Below, in pieces: positions 1 through 5,674 of a stretch of DNA of 8,230 bases (positions are counted from its first letter, which is position 1; the number at the start of each line of letters is the position of its first letter). The stretch is from the NCBI GenBank assembly GCA_050013415.1, contig JBEKFH010000208.1, positions 1 through 8,230 of the forward strand, in the 5' to 3' direction. Under the pieces are notes generated by a model. The model worked only from the letters and a program-made list of their open reading frames with translations. It was not told where the DNA came from and searched no databases. Both the position numbers and the translations under genes were made by a program. The DNA is from Palsa-506 sp050013415 (GTDB lineage Bacteria > Actinomycetota > Actinomycetes > Streptosporangiales > Streptosporangiaceae).

Positions 1-383
1 GACCGCCCGGCGCTGCCCGGCAGGCCCCCTGGCTCGCCGGGATCACGATCAAGTGGCTGGAGACCGATGCCTGCGGCCACGCCCGGGAAACCCGCGCCTA
101 CCAGCCCTCACCAGCCCTGCGGCACCTGATCAAAACCCGCGACCAAACCTGCTCGTTCCCCGGCTGCCGCCGCCCCGCCCGCCGCTGCGACGACGACCAC
201 ACACAACCTTTTGACCAGGGCGGACGCACCTGCGAATGTAATTTGACCCCGCTCTGCAGACGACACCACGCCGCCAAACAGGCACCCGGCTGGCACCTCG
301 ATCAGCCAGCACCAGGCGTGCTGATCTGGACCCTCCCGAGCGGCCGAGTCCACGCCGTCAGACGCAGGCCCTACCCCGCGTAA
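1..383 (+). CDS. HNH endonuclease, C-terminal part (DUF222 / 13E12-repeat type), cut by window start
   Basis: The open frame enters from the left edge (first full codon at 3) and stops with TAA at 381-383, giving 126 residues. Counting from the first full codon, it shows a C50-x4-C55 pair, the C-D-D-D-H core (H66), G-G-R-T, N80-L-T-P-L-C85 and R-R-H88-H89-A-A-K, ending with the G-W typical of this family. This is the ββα-metal HNH nuclease fold at the C-terminus of the large actinobacterial DUF222/13E12 family, where zinc-binding cysteines frame the active site. The N-terminal DUF222 half would lie upstream. Codon use differs from the downstream genes: AAA, CAA, ACA, CCT and TTT are frequent. 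This agrees with the multicopy, mobile-like behaviour of the family, but transfer is an inference. Its biological role is not known, and nothing links it to the proteasome genes. Confidence 0.85.
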   Translation, partial: PPGAARQAPWLAGITIKWLETDACGHARETRAYQPSPALRHLIKTRDQTCSFPGCRRPARRCDDDHTQPFDQGGRTCECNLTPLCRRHHAAKQAPGWHLDQPAPGVLIWTLPSGRVHAVRRRPYPA

Positions 384-414
384 CCGGCCCGAGCCCCACT
401 GCACCCAGCCGAAG

Positions 415-431
415 GTTAGCGCCCGGCTAGC
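415..431 (+). terminator. Weak hairpin after the HNH gene, possible terminator
   Basis: GTTAGC at 415-420 pairs with GCTAGC at 426-431 (six pairs including one G-U) around a 5-base loop. It starts 32 bases past the HNH stop codon. There is no T-run after it, so it is at best a weak or U-less terminator and may be chance. Confidence 0.2.
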
Positions 432-477
432 GGCCTGACCGCACGCCAGCCATCATTAGGCACCACCCCGTCCACCA

Positions 478-515
478 CCCATGCGCGAATTCGGGGGCGA
501 GCCCATGCACGAATT
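478..515. repeat. Imperfect direct repeat, period 24, upstream of trmI
   Basis: CCCATGCGCGAATT at 478-491 recurs as CCCATGCACGAATT at 502-515 (13 of 14 bases the same). It lies just upstream of a second tandem repeat pair (525-568). Together the four units place GAATT/GAATC cores at 487, 511, 531 and 553, that is every 20 to 24 bases. It is either a degenerate tandem array or an array of binding sites. Confidence 0.6.
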
Positions 516-524
516 ACCGGGGCC

Positions 525-568
525 CCGCCGGAATCTGATGCACCGCCCGCCGGAATCTCACGCACCGC
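525..568. repeat. 22-bp tandem direct repeat abutting the trmI -10 element
   Basis: Two directly adjacent 22-base units, 525-546 and 547-568, agree at 20 of 22 positions. Both begin CCGCCGGAATCT and both end GCACCGC; they differ only in the middle (GATG against CACG). The second unit ends at the base before the TAGCCT box, so the pair fills the space where a -35 element and activator site would lie. A period of about two helical turns would put any bound protein on one face of the DNA. The regulatory role is inferred. Confidence 0.7.
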
Positions 569-581
569 TAGCCTTGCGGGC
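569..581 (+). promoter_or_regulatory. Leaderless-type promoter of trmI (-10 TAGCCT)
   Basis: TAGCCT at 569-574 fits the actinobacterial -10 consensus TANNNT and sits exactly 7 bases before the GTG at 582. This geometry puts the transcription start at or next to the first base of the start codon. No Shine-Dalgarno sequence lies before the GTG, as expected for a leaderless mRNA. No -35 box resembling TTGACA is seen. The same arrangement recurs before dop. Confidence 0.55.
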
Positions 582-1742
582 GTGATCCGACCGCGCCGGG
601 GGCCCTTCCTGCCAGGTGAGCAAGTTCAGCTCACCGATCCGAAGGGCCGCAGTCATCTCGTCTCGCTCCAGCCGGGCCGTGCCTTTCATACCCACCAGGG
701 CTCGGTGGCGCACGACGACCTCATCGGCAGCCAGGACGGCAGCGTGGTGACCTCCTCAGGCGGAACCGCCTATGTCGCCCTGCGCCCGCTGCTCGCCGAC
801 TTCACGCTGTCCATGCGGCGCGGCGCAGCCGTCGTCTACCCGAAGGACGCCGCCCAGATCGTGGCGATGGCCGACATCTTCCCCGGCGCCCGGGTGCTGG
901 AGGCCGGGGCCGGCAGCGGCGCCCTGTCCTGCTGGCTGCTCCGCGCGATTGGCGAGTCCGGCCTGCTCGTCTCCTACGAGCGCCGGCCCGACTTTGCCGA
1001 GATCGCGCGCGGCAACGTTGAGCGGTACTTCGGCGCGCCGCATCCGGCCTGGCGGCTGGAGGTCGGCGAGCTGCCGGCCGATCCAACTGCCGGAGCGACA
1101 GCCAGCCCGAACTCCGAACCGACGGCCGGCCAGGCTGCCGGACACCCGGTCGGCCAGGCTGCCGGACACCCGGTCGGCCAGGCTGCCGGACCGCCAGCCG
1201 GGCAGACCGCCGAACCGGCCGCGGTCCCGGCGGGCGAGCTTTTCGACCGCGTCGTACTGGACATGCTCGCACCGTGGGACTACGCGGGCACGGCCGCCAT
1301 GTCGCTCACCGGCGGCGGCCTGATCTGCTGCTATGTGGCTTCGACAACGCAGCTGTCGCGCACCGTGGAAGCCCTGCGCGCCCAGGGCAGCTTCGCCGAG
1401 CCGGCCGCCTGGGAATCGATGGTCCGCGGCTGGCATGTCGACGGGCTCGCCGTCCGGCCCGAGCATCGCATGGTCGGGCATACCGGCTTCCTGGTGACGG
1501 CGCGGCGGCTCGCTGACGGCGTCACGCCGCCGCCCCGGCGGCGGCGGCCGGCAAAGGGCGCGCGGGGCGGGGACGCCTGGCAGGACAGCGGCGGCGGCGC
1601 CCCCGGAGACACCAAAGACACCGGAGACACCGGAGACACCGGAAGAGGCACCGCAAGAGGCCCTGGCGGAGACGCCGCAAGAGGCACCGGCGGCGTCACC
1701 GAAAGGGACGCCGGGCACGACACCGAGCGGGACAGCGGATGA
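582..1742 (+). CDS. trmI: tRNA (adenine-N1)-methyltransferase TrmI (m1A58)
   Basis: Cytoplasmic SAM-dependent enzyme that methylates N1 of A58 in the tRNA T-loop, working as a tetramer in the family. The 386-residue product follows Mycobacterium tuberculosis Rv2118c closely: GPFLPGEQVQLTD at the start, FHTHQGS, YPKDAAQIV, SAM motif I (VLEAGAGSGAL, residues 105-115), VVLDMLAPW (224-232), TQLSRTVEALRAQ and FLVTARRL (303-310). Rv2118c has about 280 residues. The excess lies in two places: a Gly/Ala/Pro/Gln-rich insert between WRLEVGEL (from 157) and FDRVVLDML (from 221), about 47 residues longer than in Rv2118c and containing a tandem peptide GQAAGHPV, and a tail after residue 310 of about 76 residues that is Arg-rich and then Gly/Asp/Thr-rich. 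The GTG start at 582 matches the known N-terminus and a -10 box 7 bases upstream. trmI beside mpa is the usual actinobacterial order. Confidence 0.95.
   Translation: MIRPRRGPFLPGEQVQLTDPKGRSHLVSLQPGRAFHTHQGSVAHDDLIGSQDGSVVTSSGGTAYVALRPLLADFTLSMRRGAAVVYPKDAAQIVAMADIFPGARVLEAGAGSGALSCWLLRAIGESGLLVSYERRPDFAEIARGNVERYFGAPHPAWRLEVGELPADPTAGATASPNSEPTAGQAAGHPVGQAAGHPVGQAAGPPAGQTAEPAAVPAGELFDRVVLDMLAPWDYAGTAAMSLTGGGLICCYVASTTQLSRTVEALRAQGSFAEPAAWESMVRGWHVDGLAVRPEHRMVGHTGFLVTARRLADGVTPPPRRRRPAKGARGGDAWQDSGGGAPGDTKDTGDTGDTGRGTARGPGGDAARGTGGVTERDAGHDTERDSG
1127..1191. repeat. 24-bp in-frame tandem repeat inside trmI
   Basis: Two perfect 24-base copies, 1127-1150 and 1151-1174, each start CGGCCAGGCTGCCGG and end ACCCGGT. 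A partial third copy runs from 1175 to about 1191. The unit is a multiple of three and encodes G-Q-A-A-G-H-P-V twice (residues 183-190 and 191-198), then G-Q-A-A-G. Identity at the DNA level suggests recent slippage or duplication. Confidence 0.9.
1605..1640. repeat. 9-bp in-frame tandem repeat in the trmI tail
   Basis: Four 9-base units, GGAGACACC, AAAGACACC, GGAGACACC and GGAGACACC, encode G-D-T, K-D-T, G-D-T, G-D-T. Degenerate GGAAGAGGCACC-like units follow up to about 1690. The segment lies outside the conserved methyltransferase core and codes for a probably disordered C-terminal tail. Confidence 0.85.
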
Positions 1743-1805
1743 CGGATCGCGGCCTGGACGTTCCCAGATCGTGACGCGAGAATGCGGAGTCTGGGCCCTC
1801 GCCAG

Positions 1806-1834
1806 GTTACGGAACTAGTCCGGGTAGGTAGGGT
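1806..1834 (+). promoter_or_regulatory. Candidate promoter of mpa
   Basis: TAGGGT at 1829-1834 fits TANNNT. GTTACG at 1806-1811, 17 bases upstream, matches TTGACA at three positions. The trmI-mpa gap is 126 bases, enough for a promoter and a short leader of about 30 bases. TAGGTA occurs twice nearby (1825-1830 and 1836-1841), so the true -10 is uncertain. GGAAC at 1811-1815 could be an ECF-sigma -35, but its partner element is poor. Confidence 0.3.
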
Positions 1835-1854
1835 CTAGGTAAGTCAGCTCTCGG

Positions 1855-1860
1855 AAGGGG
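1855..1860 (+). promoter_or_regulatory. Ribosome binding site that sets the mpa start
   Basis: AAGGGG at 1855-1860 (within GGAAGGGG) lies 8 bases before the ATG at 1869. The alternative GTG at 1860 overlaps this site, so the ATG is the better start. Confidence 0.65.
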
Positions 1861-1868
1861 TGAGAGGC

Positions 1869-3677
1869 ATGGCCGCCCGTGATGACAGCGCCCGCGCCGG
1901 ACGACACGACGAGGAGCTCAGAGTCCTGACCACGCAGATCTCCTTCCTCGAGGAAGAGATCTCGGCACTGCGCCGCAGGCTGGCGGATTCGCCGGTGCAA
2001 TCGCGGCTCCTCGAGGACCGACTGCGAGAGACCGAGGCCAGTCTCGCGAGCGTGACCGGCCAGAACGACCGCCTGGCGAGCACCTTGCGCGAGGCCAGGG
2101 ACCAGATCGTCGCGCTCAAGGAAGAAGTGGACCGGCTCGCGCAGCCGCCCTCGGGCTTCGGCATCTTCCTGTCCGCGAGCGAGGACGGCACCGCGGACGT
2201 GTTCACCGGCGGCCGCAAGATGCGGGTCAGCGTGAGCCCGTCGATCGAGATGGCCGAGCTGAAGCCCGGCCAGGAGGTCGTGCTCAACGAAGCGCTGAAC
2301 GTCGTGATCGCGCAGGGCTACGAGACGATCGGCGAGGTCGTCATGCTCAAGGAGATCCTTGAGGATGGCGAGCGGGCGCTGGTCATCTCGCACGCCGACG
2401 AGGAGCGGATCGCCAGGCTGGCCGAGCCGCTGCGCAGCGCCACCATCCGGGCCGGCGACTCGCTCTTGCTGGAGCCGCGGTCGGGCTACGTCTACGAGCG
2501 CATTCCCAAGGCTGAGGTCGAGGAGCTCATCCTGGAGGAAGTGCCGGACATCACCTACTCGGCGATCGGCGGGCTCGCCGGGCAGATCGAGCAGATCAGG
2601 GACGCGATCGAGTTGCCGTACCTGCACGCCGACCTGTTCAAGGAGCACCAGCTGCGGCCACCCAAGGGCGTGCTGCTGTACGGCCCGCCGGGCTGCGGCA
2701 AGACGCTGATTGCCAAGGCCGTGGCCAACTCGCTGGCCAAGCAGGTCGCCGCCAGGACCGCCGAGCTGGCCAGCAAGGGCGGCGCGACGGCCGGGCCGGG
2801 CGCGCAGGCCAAGGAGGGCAAGAGCTTCTTCCTGAACATCAAGGGCCCCGAGCTGCTCAACAAGTACGTCGGCGAGACCGAGCGGCACATCAGGCTGGTC
2901 TTCCAGCGCGCGAGGGAGAAGGCCAGCGAGGGCATGCCGGTCATTATCTTCTTCGACGAGATGGACTCGATATTCCGCACCCGCGGCTCCGGGGTCTCCA
3001 GCGACGTGGAGAACACGATCGTCCCGCAGCTGCTCAGCGAGATCGACGGCGTCGAGGGACTGGAGAACGTCATTGTCATCGGCGCGTCGAACCGGGAGGA
3101 CATGATCGACCCGGCGATCCTGCGGCCCGGCCGGCTGGACGTCAAGATCAAGATCGAGCGGCCGGACGCCGAGGCGGCCAGGGACATCTTCTCCAAGTAC
3201 GTGGTCCGCGAACTGCCGCTGCACGCCGACGACCTGGCCGAGCACGGCGGATCAGCCCGTGCATGCGTGCAGGAGATGATCCAGCGGGTCGTCGAACGCA
3301 TGTACAGCGAGACCGAGGGAAACCGGTTCCTTGAGGTGACCTACGCCAACGGCGACAAGGAGGTCCTGTACTTCAAGGACTTCAACTCCGGCGCGATGAT
3401 CCAGAACATCGTCGACCGCGCGAAGAAAATGGCGATCAAGGAATTCCTGGAGACCGGGCAGAAGGGGCTGCGGGTCGCGCACCTCCTGACCGCCTGCGTC
3501 GATGAGTTCAAGGAGAACGAGGACCTGCCGAACACCACCAACCCCGACGACTGGGCCCGGATTTCCGGCAAGAAGGGCGAGCGCATCGTCTACATCAGGA
3601 CGCTGGTCTCCGGAAAGCAGGGCACCGAGGCGGGCCGGTCGATCGACACGGTGGCGAATACCGGGCAGTACCTGTAG
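1869..3677 (+). CDS. mpa: Mycobacterial proteasome ATPase Mpa / ARC (AAA+ unfoldase)
   Basis: Hexameric cytoplasmic AAA+ ring that recognises pupylated proteins, unfolds them and threads them into the 20S proteasome. The product has 602 residues (M. tuberculosis Mpa about 609). In order: a coiled coil at about 14-91 with heptads rich in Leu/Glu/Arg, which in the family binds Pup; tandem OB folds at about 95-230; AAA+ domain with Walker A GPPGCGKT (272-279) and Walker B VIIFFDE (358-364); the sensor-1 region VIVIGASNRED; and the DPAILRPGRLD segment. The last residues are G-Q-Y-L, the conserved C-terminal docking motif that inserts between PrcA subunits and opens the gate. The ATG at 1869 is chosen because AAGGGG lies 8 bases upstream; a GTG at 1860 would add three residues. 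The stop codon lies inside a 22-bp tandem duplication. Dop follows after 107 bases. Confidence 0.97.
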   Translation: MAARDDSARAGRHDEELRVLTTQISFLEEEISALRRRLADSPVQSRLLEDRLRETEASLASVTGQNDRLASTLREARDQIVALKEEVDRLAQPPSGFGIFLSASEDGTADVFTGGRKMRVSVSPSIEMAELKPGQEVVLNEALNVVIAQGYETIGEVVMLKEILEDGERALVISHADEERIARLAEPLRSATIRAGDSLLLEPRSGYVYERIPKAEVEELILEEVPDITYSAIGGLAGQIEQIRDAIELPYLHADLFKEHQLRPPKGVLLYGPPGCGKTLIAKAVANSLAKQVAARTAELASKGGATAGPGAQAKEGKSFFLNIKGPELLNKYVGETERHIRLVFQRAREKASEGMPVIIFFDEMDSIFRTRGSGVSSDVENTIVPQLLSEIDGVEGLENVIVIGASNREDMIDPAILRPGRLDVKIKIERPDAEAARDIFSKYVVRELPLHADDLAEHGGSARACVQEMIQRVVERMYSETEGNRFLEVTYANGDKEVLYFKDFNSGAMIQNIVDRAKKMAIKEFLETGQKGLRVAHLLTACVDEFKENEDLPNTTNPDDWARISGKKGERIVYIRTLVSGKQGTEAGRSIDTVANTGQYL

Positions 3678-3714
3678 ATGCAGTCAGCCAGACCTGTCGA
3701 TGCAGTCAGCCAGA
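3671..3714. repeat. 22-bp tandem duplication across the mpa stop codon
   Basis: Units 3671-3692 and 3693-3714 are directly adjacent and identical except at position 6. Both share GATGCAGTCAGCCAGA; the first reads CCTGTAG and the second CCTGTCG. The first unit contains the last Leu codon and the TAG of mpa; the second carries TCG instead. A degenerate third piece (ATGCATTCAGCGGCCAG) follows at about 3714-3730. The encoded C-terminus QYL is unchanged by the duplication. Confidence 0.9.
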
Positions 3715-3733
3715 TGCATTCAGCGGCCAGCAT

Positions 3734-3760
3734 CCCGGCGCGCGCCGTCCCGCGCCCGGG
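3734..3760 (+). terminator. Strong GC hairpin between mpa and dop, possible U-less terminator
   Basis: CCCGGCGCG at 3734-3742 pairs with CGCGCCCGGG at 3751-3760: nine G-C pairs with one bulged C at 3755, around an 8-base loop. It lies 57 bases after the mpa stop and ends 11 bases before the dop -10 box. No T-run follows, so termination is inferred. It also overlaps the place where a dop -35 would be. Confidence 0.35.
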
Positions 3761-3771
3761 TCGGCCGGCAC

Positions 3772-3784
3772 TAGTGTTAACCGC
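3772..3784 (+). promoter_or_regulatory. Leaderless-type promoter of dop (-10 TAGTGT)
   Basis: TAGTGT at 3772-3777 fits TANNNT and is followed by exactly 7 bases and then the ATG at 3785. The transcription start would fall on or next to the A of the start codon. No Shine-Dalgarno sequence is present. The spacing is identical to that before trmI. Confidence 0.55.
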
Positions 3785-5302
3785 ATGAGCGTCCGGCGGG
3801 TCATGGGAACGGAGACTGAGTACGGGATTTCCGTGCCCGGCCAGCCTGGCGCGAACGCGATGGTCACCTCGTCCCAGATCGTCAATGCCTACCAGGCGGC
3901 GACCTCGGCCAGGGCCAGGCGGGCGCGGTGGGACTTCGAGGAGGAGAACCCGCTGCGCGATGCGCGCGGGTTCGACCTGGCGCGGGAGGCGGCGGATTCC
4001 GCGCAGCTGACCGACGAGGATCTCGGCCTGGCGAACGTGATCTTGACCAACGGGGCCCGGCTGTACGTGGATCACGCCCACCCGGAGTACTCGGCACCGG
4101 AGTGCACAGACCCGCTGTCGGCGGTGACCTGGGACAAGGCCGGCGAGCGGGTGATGGCCGAGGCCGCTGTCCAGGCGGCGGCGGTGCCGGGCAGCGCCCC
4201 GATCCAGCTCTACAAGAACAACACCGACAACAAGGGCGTCTCCTACGGCTGCCACGAGAATTACCTGATGAACCGGGCGACCCCATTCGCTGACATCGTC
4301 CGCCACCTGACCCCGTTCTTCGTGTCACGGCAGGTGGTCTGCGGGGCAGGCCGCGTCGGCCGGGGCGCCGACGGCCGGGAGGACGGCTTCCAGATCAGCC
4401 AGCGCGCCGACTTCTTCGAGGTCGAGGTCGGGCTGGAGACGACGCTGAAGCGGCCGATCATCAATACCAGGGACGAGCCGCACGCCGACCCGGAGAAGTA
4501 CCGCCGCCTGCACGTCATCATCGGTGACGCGAACATGAGCGAGATCTCCACCTACCTCAAGCTCGGCACCACTGCCCTGGTGCTGGCGATGATCGAGGAC
4601 CGGTTCCTCGGCGCGGAACTCGGCGTGGAGGCCCCGGTCAGCGAGCTGCGGGCGATCTCGCACGACCCCTCCTGCCGGCACCTGGTGACGCTGCGCGACG
4701 GCAGGAAGATGACGGCCGTCCAGCTGCAGATGGAGTACCTCGAGCTGGCCAGGAAGTACACCGAGGACAAGTACGGCGCGGACGTCGATGACATGACCGC
4801 CGACGTCCTCGGCCGCTGGGAGTCGGTGCTGAACAGGCTTTCCGAGGATCCGATGCTGACCTCCAGGGAACTCGACTGGACGGCCAAGCTGGAAGTGCTC
4901 AACGGCTACCGCACCAGGGACGGGCTGAGCTGGGATCATCCCCGGCTGCAGCTCGTCGACCTGCAGTACGCGGACGTCCGGATAGGCCGCGGCCTGTACA
5001 ACCGGCTCGTCGCCATGGGCCGGATGATCCGGCTGGTCACCGACGAGCAGGTGACCCGGGCGGTCGGCTACCCGCCGGAGGACACCAGGGCCTATTTCCG
5101 CGGCCGGTGCCTGCGCAAGTACCCGGAGGCCGTCGCGGCGGCGTCCTGGGACTCGGTGATCTTCGACATTCCCGGCCGCGAGTCACTGCAGCGGGTCCCC
5201 ACCCTTGAGCCGCTCCGCGGCACCCGCGCGCACGTGGGCGACCTGATCGATCGCTGCGAGACGGCCGGCGAGCTGGTGGCGGCCCTCACCGGCCGGGACT
5301 AG
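3785..5302 (+). CDS. dop: Pup deamidase / depupylase Dop
   Basis: Cytoplasmic enzyme of the carboxylate-amine ligase (glutamine synthetase-like) fold. It cleaves the isopeptide bond between Pup and substrate lysine, and converts Gln-ending Pup to Glu. The 505 residues match M. tuberculosis Dop (about 502) along the whole length. Visible: G8-T-E10-T-E12-Y-G, the nucleotide/metal-binding start; RWDFEEENPLRDARGFDL (48-65), the start of the Dop loop that separates Dop from the ligase PafA; LYVDHAHPEYSAPE with the catalytic Asp at 96; QLYKNNTDNKG; FQISQRADFFEVEVGLETT; INTRDEPHAD; RRLHVIIGDANMSE; and SWDSVIFD near the end. The ATG at 3785 fits the family N-terminus and the leaderless promoter; an ATG at 3803 would remove residues before GTE. 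The Dop loop and full match rule out PafA. With Pup ending in Glu, depupylation is the likely main role. Confidence 0.97.
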   Translation: MSVRRVMGTETEYGISVPGQPGANAMVTSSQIVNAYQAATSARARRARWDFEEENPLRDARGFDLAREAADSAQLTDEDLGLANVILTNGARLYVDHAHPEYSAPECTDPLSAVTWDKAGERVMAEAAVQAAAVPGSAPIQLYKNNTDNKGVSYGCHENYLMNRATPFADIVRHLTPFFVSRQVVCGAGRVGRGADGREDGFQISQRADFFEVEVGLETTLKRPIINTRDEPHADPEKYRRLHVIIGDANMSEISTYLKLGTTALVLAMIEDRFLGAELGVEAPVSELRAISHDPSCRHLVTLRDGRKMTAVQLQMEYLELARKYTEDKYGADVDDMTADVLGRWESVLNRLSEDPMLTSRELDWTAKLEVLNGYRTRDGLSWDHPRLQLVDLQYADVRIGRGLYNRLVAMGRMIRLVTDEQVTRAVGYPPEDTRAYFRGRCLRKYPEAVAAASWDSVIFDIPGRESLQRVPTLEPLRGTRAHVGDLIDRCETAGELVAALTGRD

Positions 5303-5335
5303 GCATCGCCCTGGCAGGCTCCGCCCCGGCCGCTC

Positions 5336-5355
5336 CCGCCCGGCCTCGAGGGCGG
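5336..5355 (+). terminator. Hairpin between dop and pup
   Basis: CCGCCC at 5336-5341 pairs with GGGCGG at 5350-5355 around an 8-base loop, 34 bases after the dop stop. It is followed by TACATT rather than a T-run. It may be a weak terminator, an mRNA processing or stability element, or chance in GC-rich DNA. Confidence 0.25.
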
Positions 5356-5418
5356 TACATTCCGGATCCATACCGATAGCCGGGCGGCAGGATTGGGCCA
5401 GCCGCGCGCTGGCGAGGA

Positions 5419-5424
5419 TAGCGT
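5419..5424 (+). promoter_or_regulatory. Candidate -10 element for the pup-prcB-prcA unit
   Basis: TAGCGT (within GGATAGCGTTG) fits TANNNT. It would give a leader of roughly 33 bases carrying the pup Shine-Dalgarno sequence. A TTGGGC at 5393-5398 is the nearest -35-like word, but the 20-base spacer is long. TACATT at 5356-5361 is an alternative. The 162-base dop-pup gap is compatible with a separate promoter. Confidence 0.3.
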
Positions 5425-5464
5425 TGAGACCGCGGACAGCATTTGCTGAGCACGGAGGTTCGAG

Positions 5465-5674
5465 ATGGCGACAAAGGACACGGGCGGCCAGCGGCAGGCT
5501 CCCCGGCGCACCGAGCAGGAACCTGACGGCGCGCCACAGGGAACCGAGGAGGCCAGGGAGCGACAGGACAAGCTCACCGACGACGTCGACGCGATCCTCG
5601 ACGAGATCGACGAGGTGCTCGAGGAGAACGCCGAGGAATTCGTCCGCTCCTACGTCCAAAAAGGCGGCGAGTGA
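5465..5674 (+). CDS. pup: Prokaryotic ubiquitin-like protein Pup, Glu-ending form
   Basis: Small, mostly disordered protein tag that is joined through its C-terminal Glu side chain to substrate lysines. The 69 residues (M. tuberculosis Pup has 64) have a polar, disordered first half and the conserved second half: DDVDAILDEIDEVLEEN (39-55), the part that becomes helical on the Mpa coiled coil, then AEEFVRSYVQKGGE. The last residue is Glu69, encoded by GAG, not the Gln of many actinobacteria, so it can be ligated without deamidation. Lysines are at 4, 36 and 66. GGAGG at 5454-5458, 6 bases before the ATG, is the best ribosome site in the window and suits a highly made protein. The TGA overlaps the ATG of prcB, indicating coupled translation. 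Confidence 0.98.
   Translation: MATKDTGGQRQAPRRTEQEPDGAPQGTEEARERQDKLTDDVDAILDEIDEVLEENAEEFVRSYVQKGGE

Noticed and set aside
108..404. Minus-strand open frame over the HNH gene
   Set aside because: The + strand frame has a full HNH motif with all key residues; the opposite frame has none.
530..577. SigR-type GGAAT sites at 530 and 552 before trmI
   Set aside because: No GTT lies 18 bases downstream of either one; they are parts of the 22-bp repeat.
1127..1191. CRISPR-like array
   Set aside because: The units are directly adjacent without spacers and are in frame with a coding sequence; they are simple tandem repeats.
756..1718. Minus-strand open frame of about 320 codons opposite trmI
   Set aside because: Its translation is only the mirror of the trmI repeats (Gly/Ser/Ala/Arg-rich), with no start signal or known domain. 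trmI itself is clear.
1811..1835. ECF-sigma (SigR/SigE-like) promoter, GGAAC with a downstream GTC, before mpa
   Set aside because: Only two of three bases of the expected GTT element are present and the spacing is 17, so support is too weak to call stress-sigma control.
1860..1868. GTG start for mpa at 1860
   Set aside because: It overlaps the AAGGGG ribosome site. The ATG at 1869 has correct spacing and loses only three residues.
1815..3245. Long minus-strand open frame (about 476 codons) opposite mpa
   Set aside because: It lies wholly over a strongly conserved AAA+ gene, its translation is Leu/Arg/Asp-rich with no recognisable motif, and such antisense frames are expected in GC-rich DNA.
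5671..5673. GTG start of prcB one codon upstream
   Set aside because: Possible, but the ATG at 5674 overlaps the pup stop in the common TGATG form. The difference is one residue and cannot be settled from sequence.
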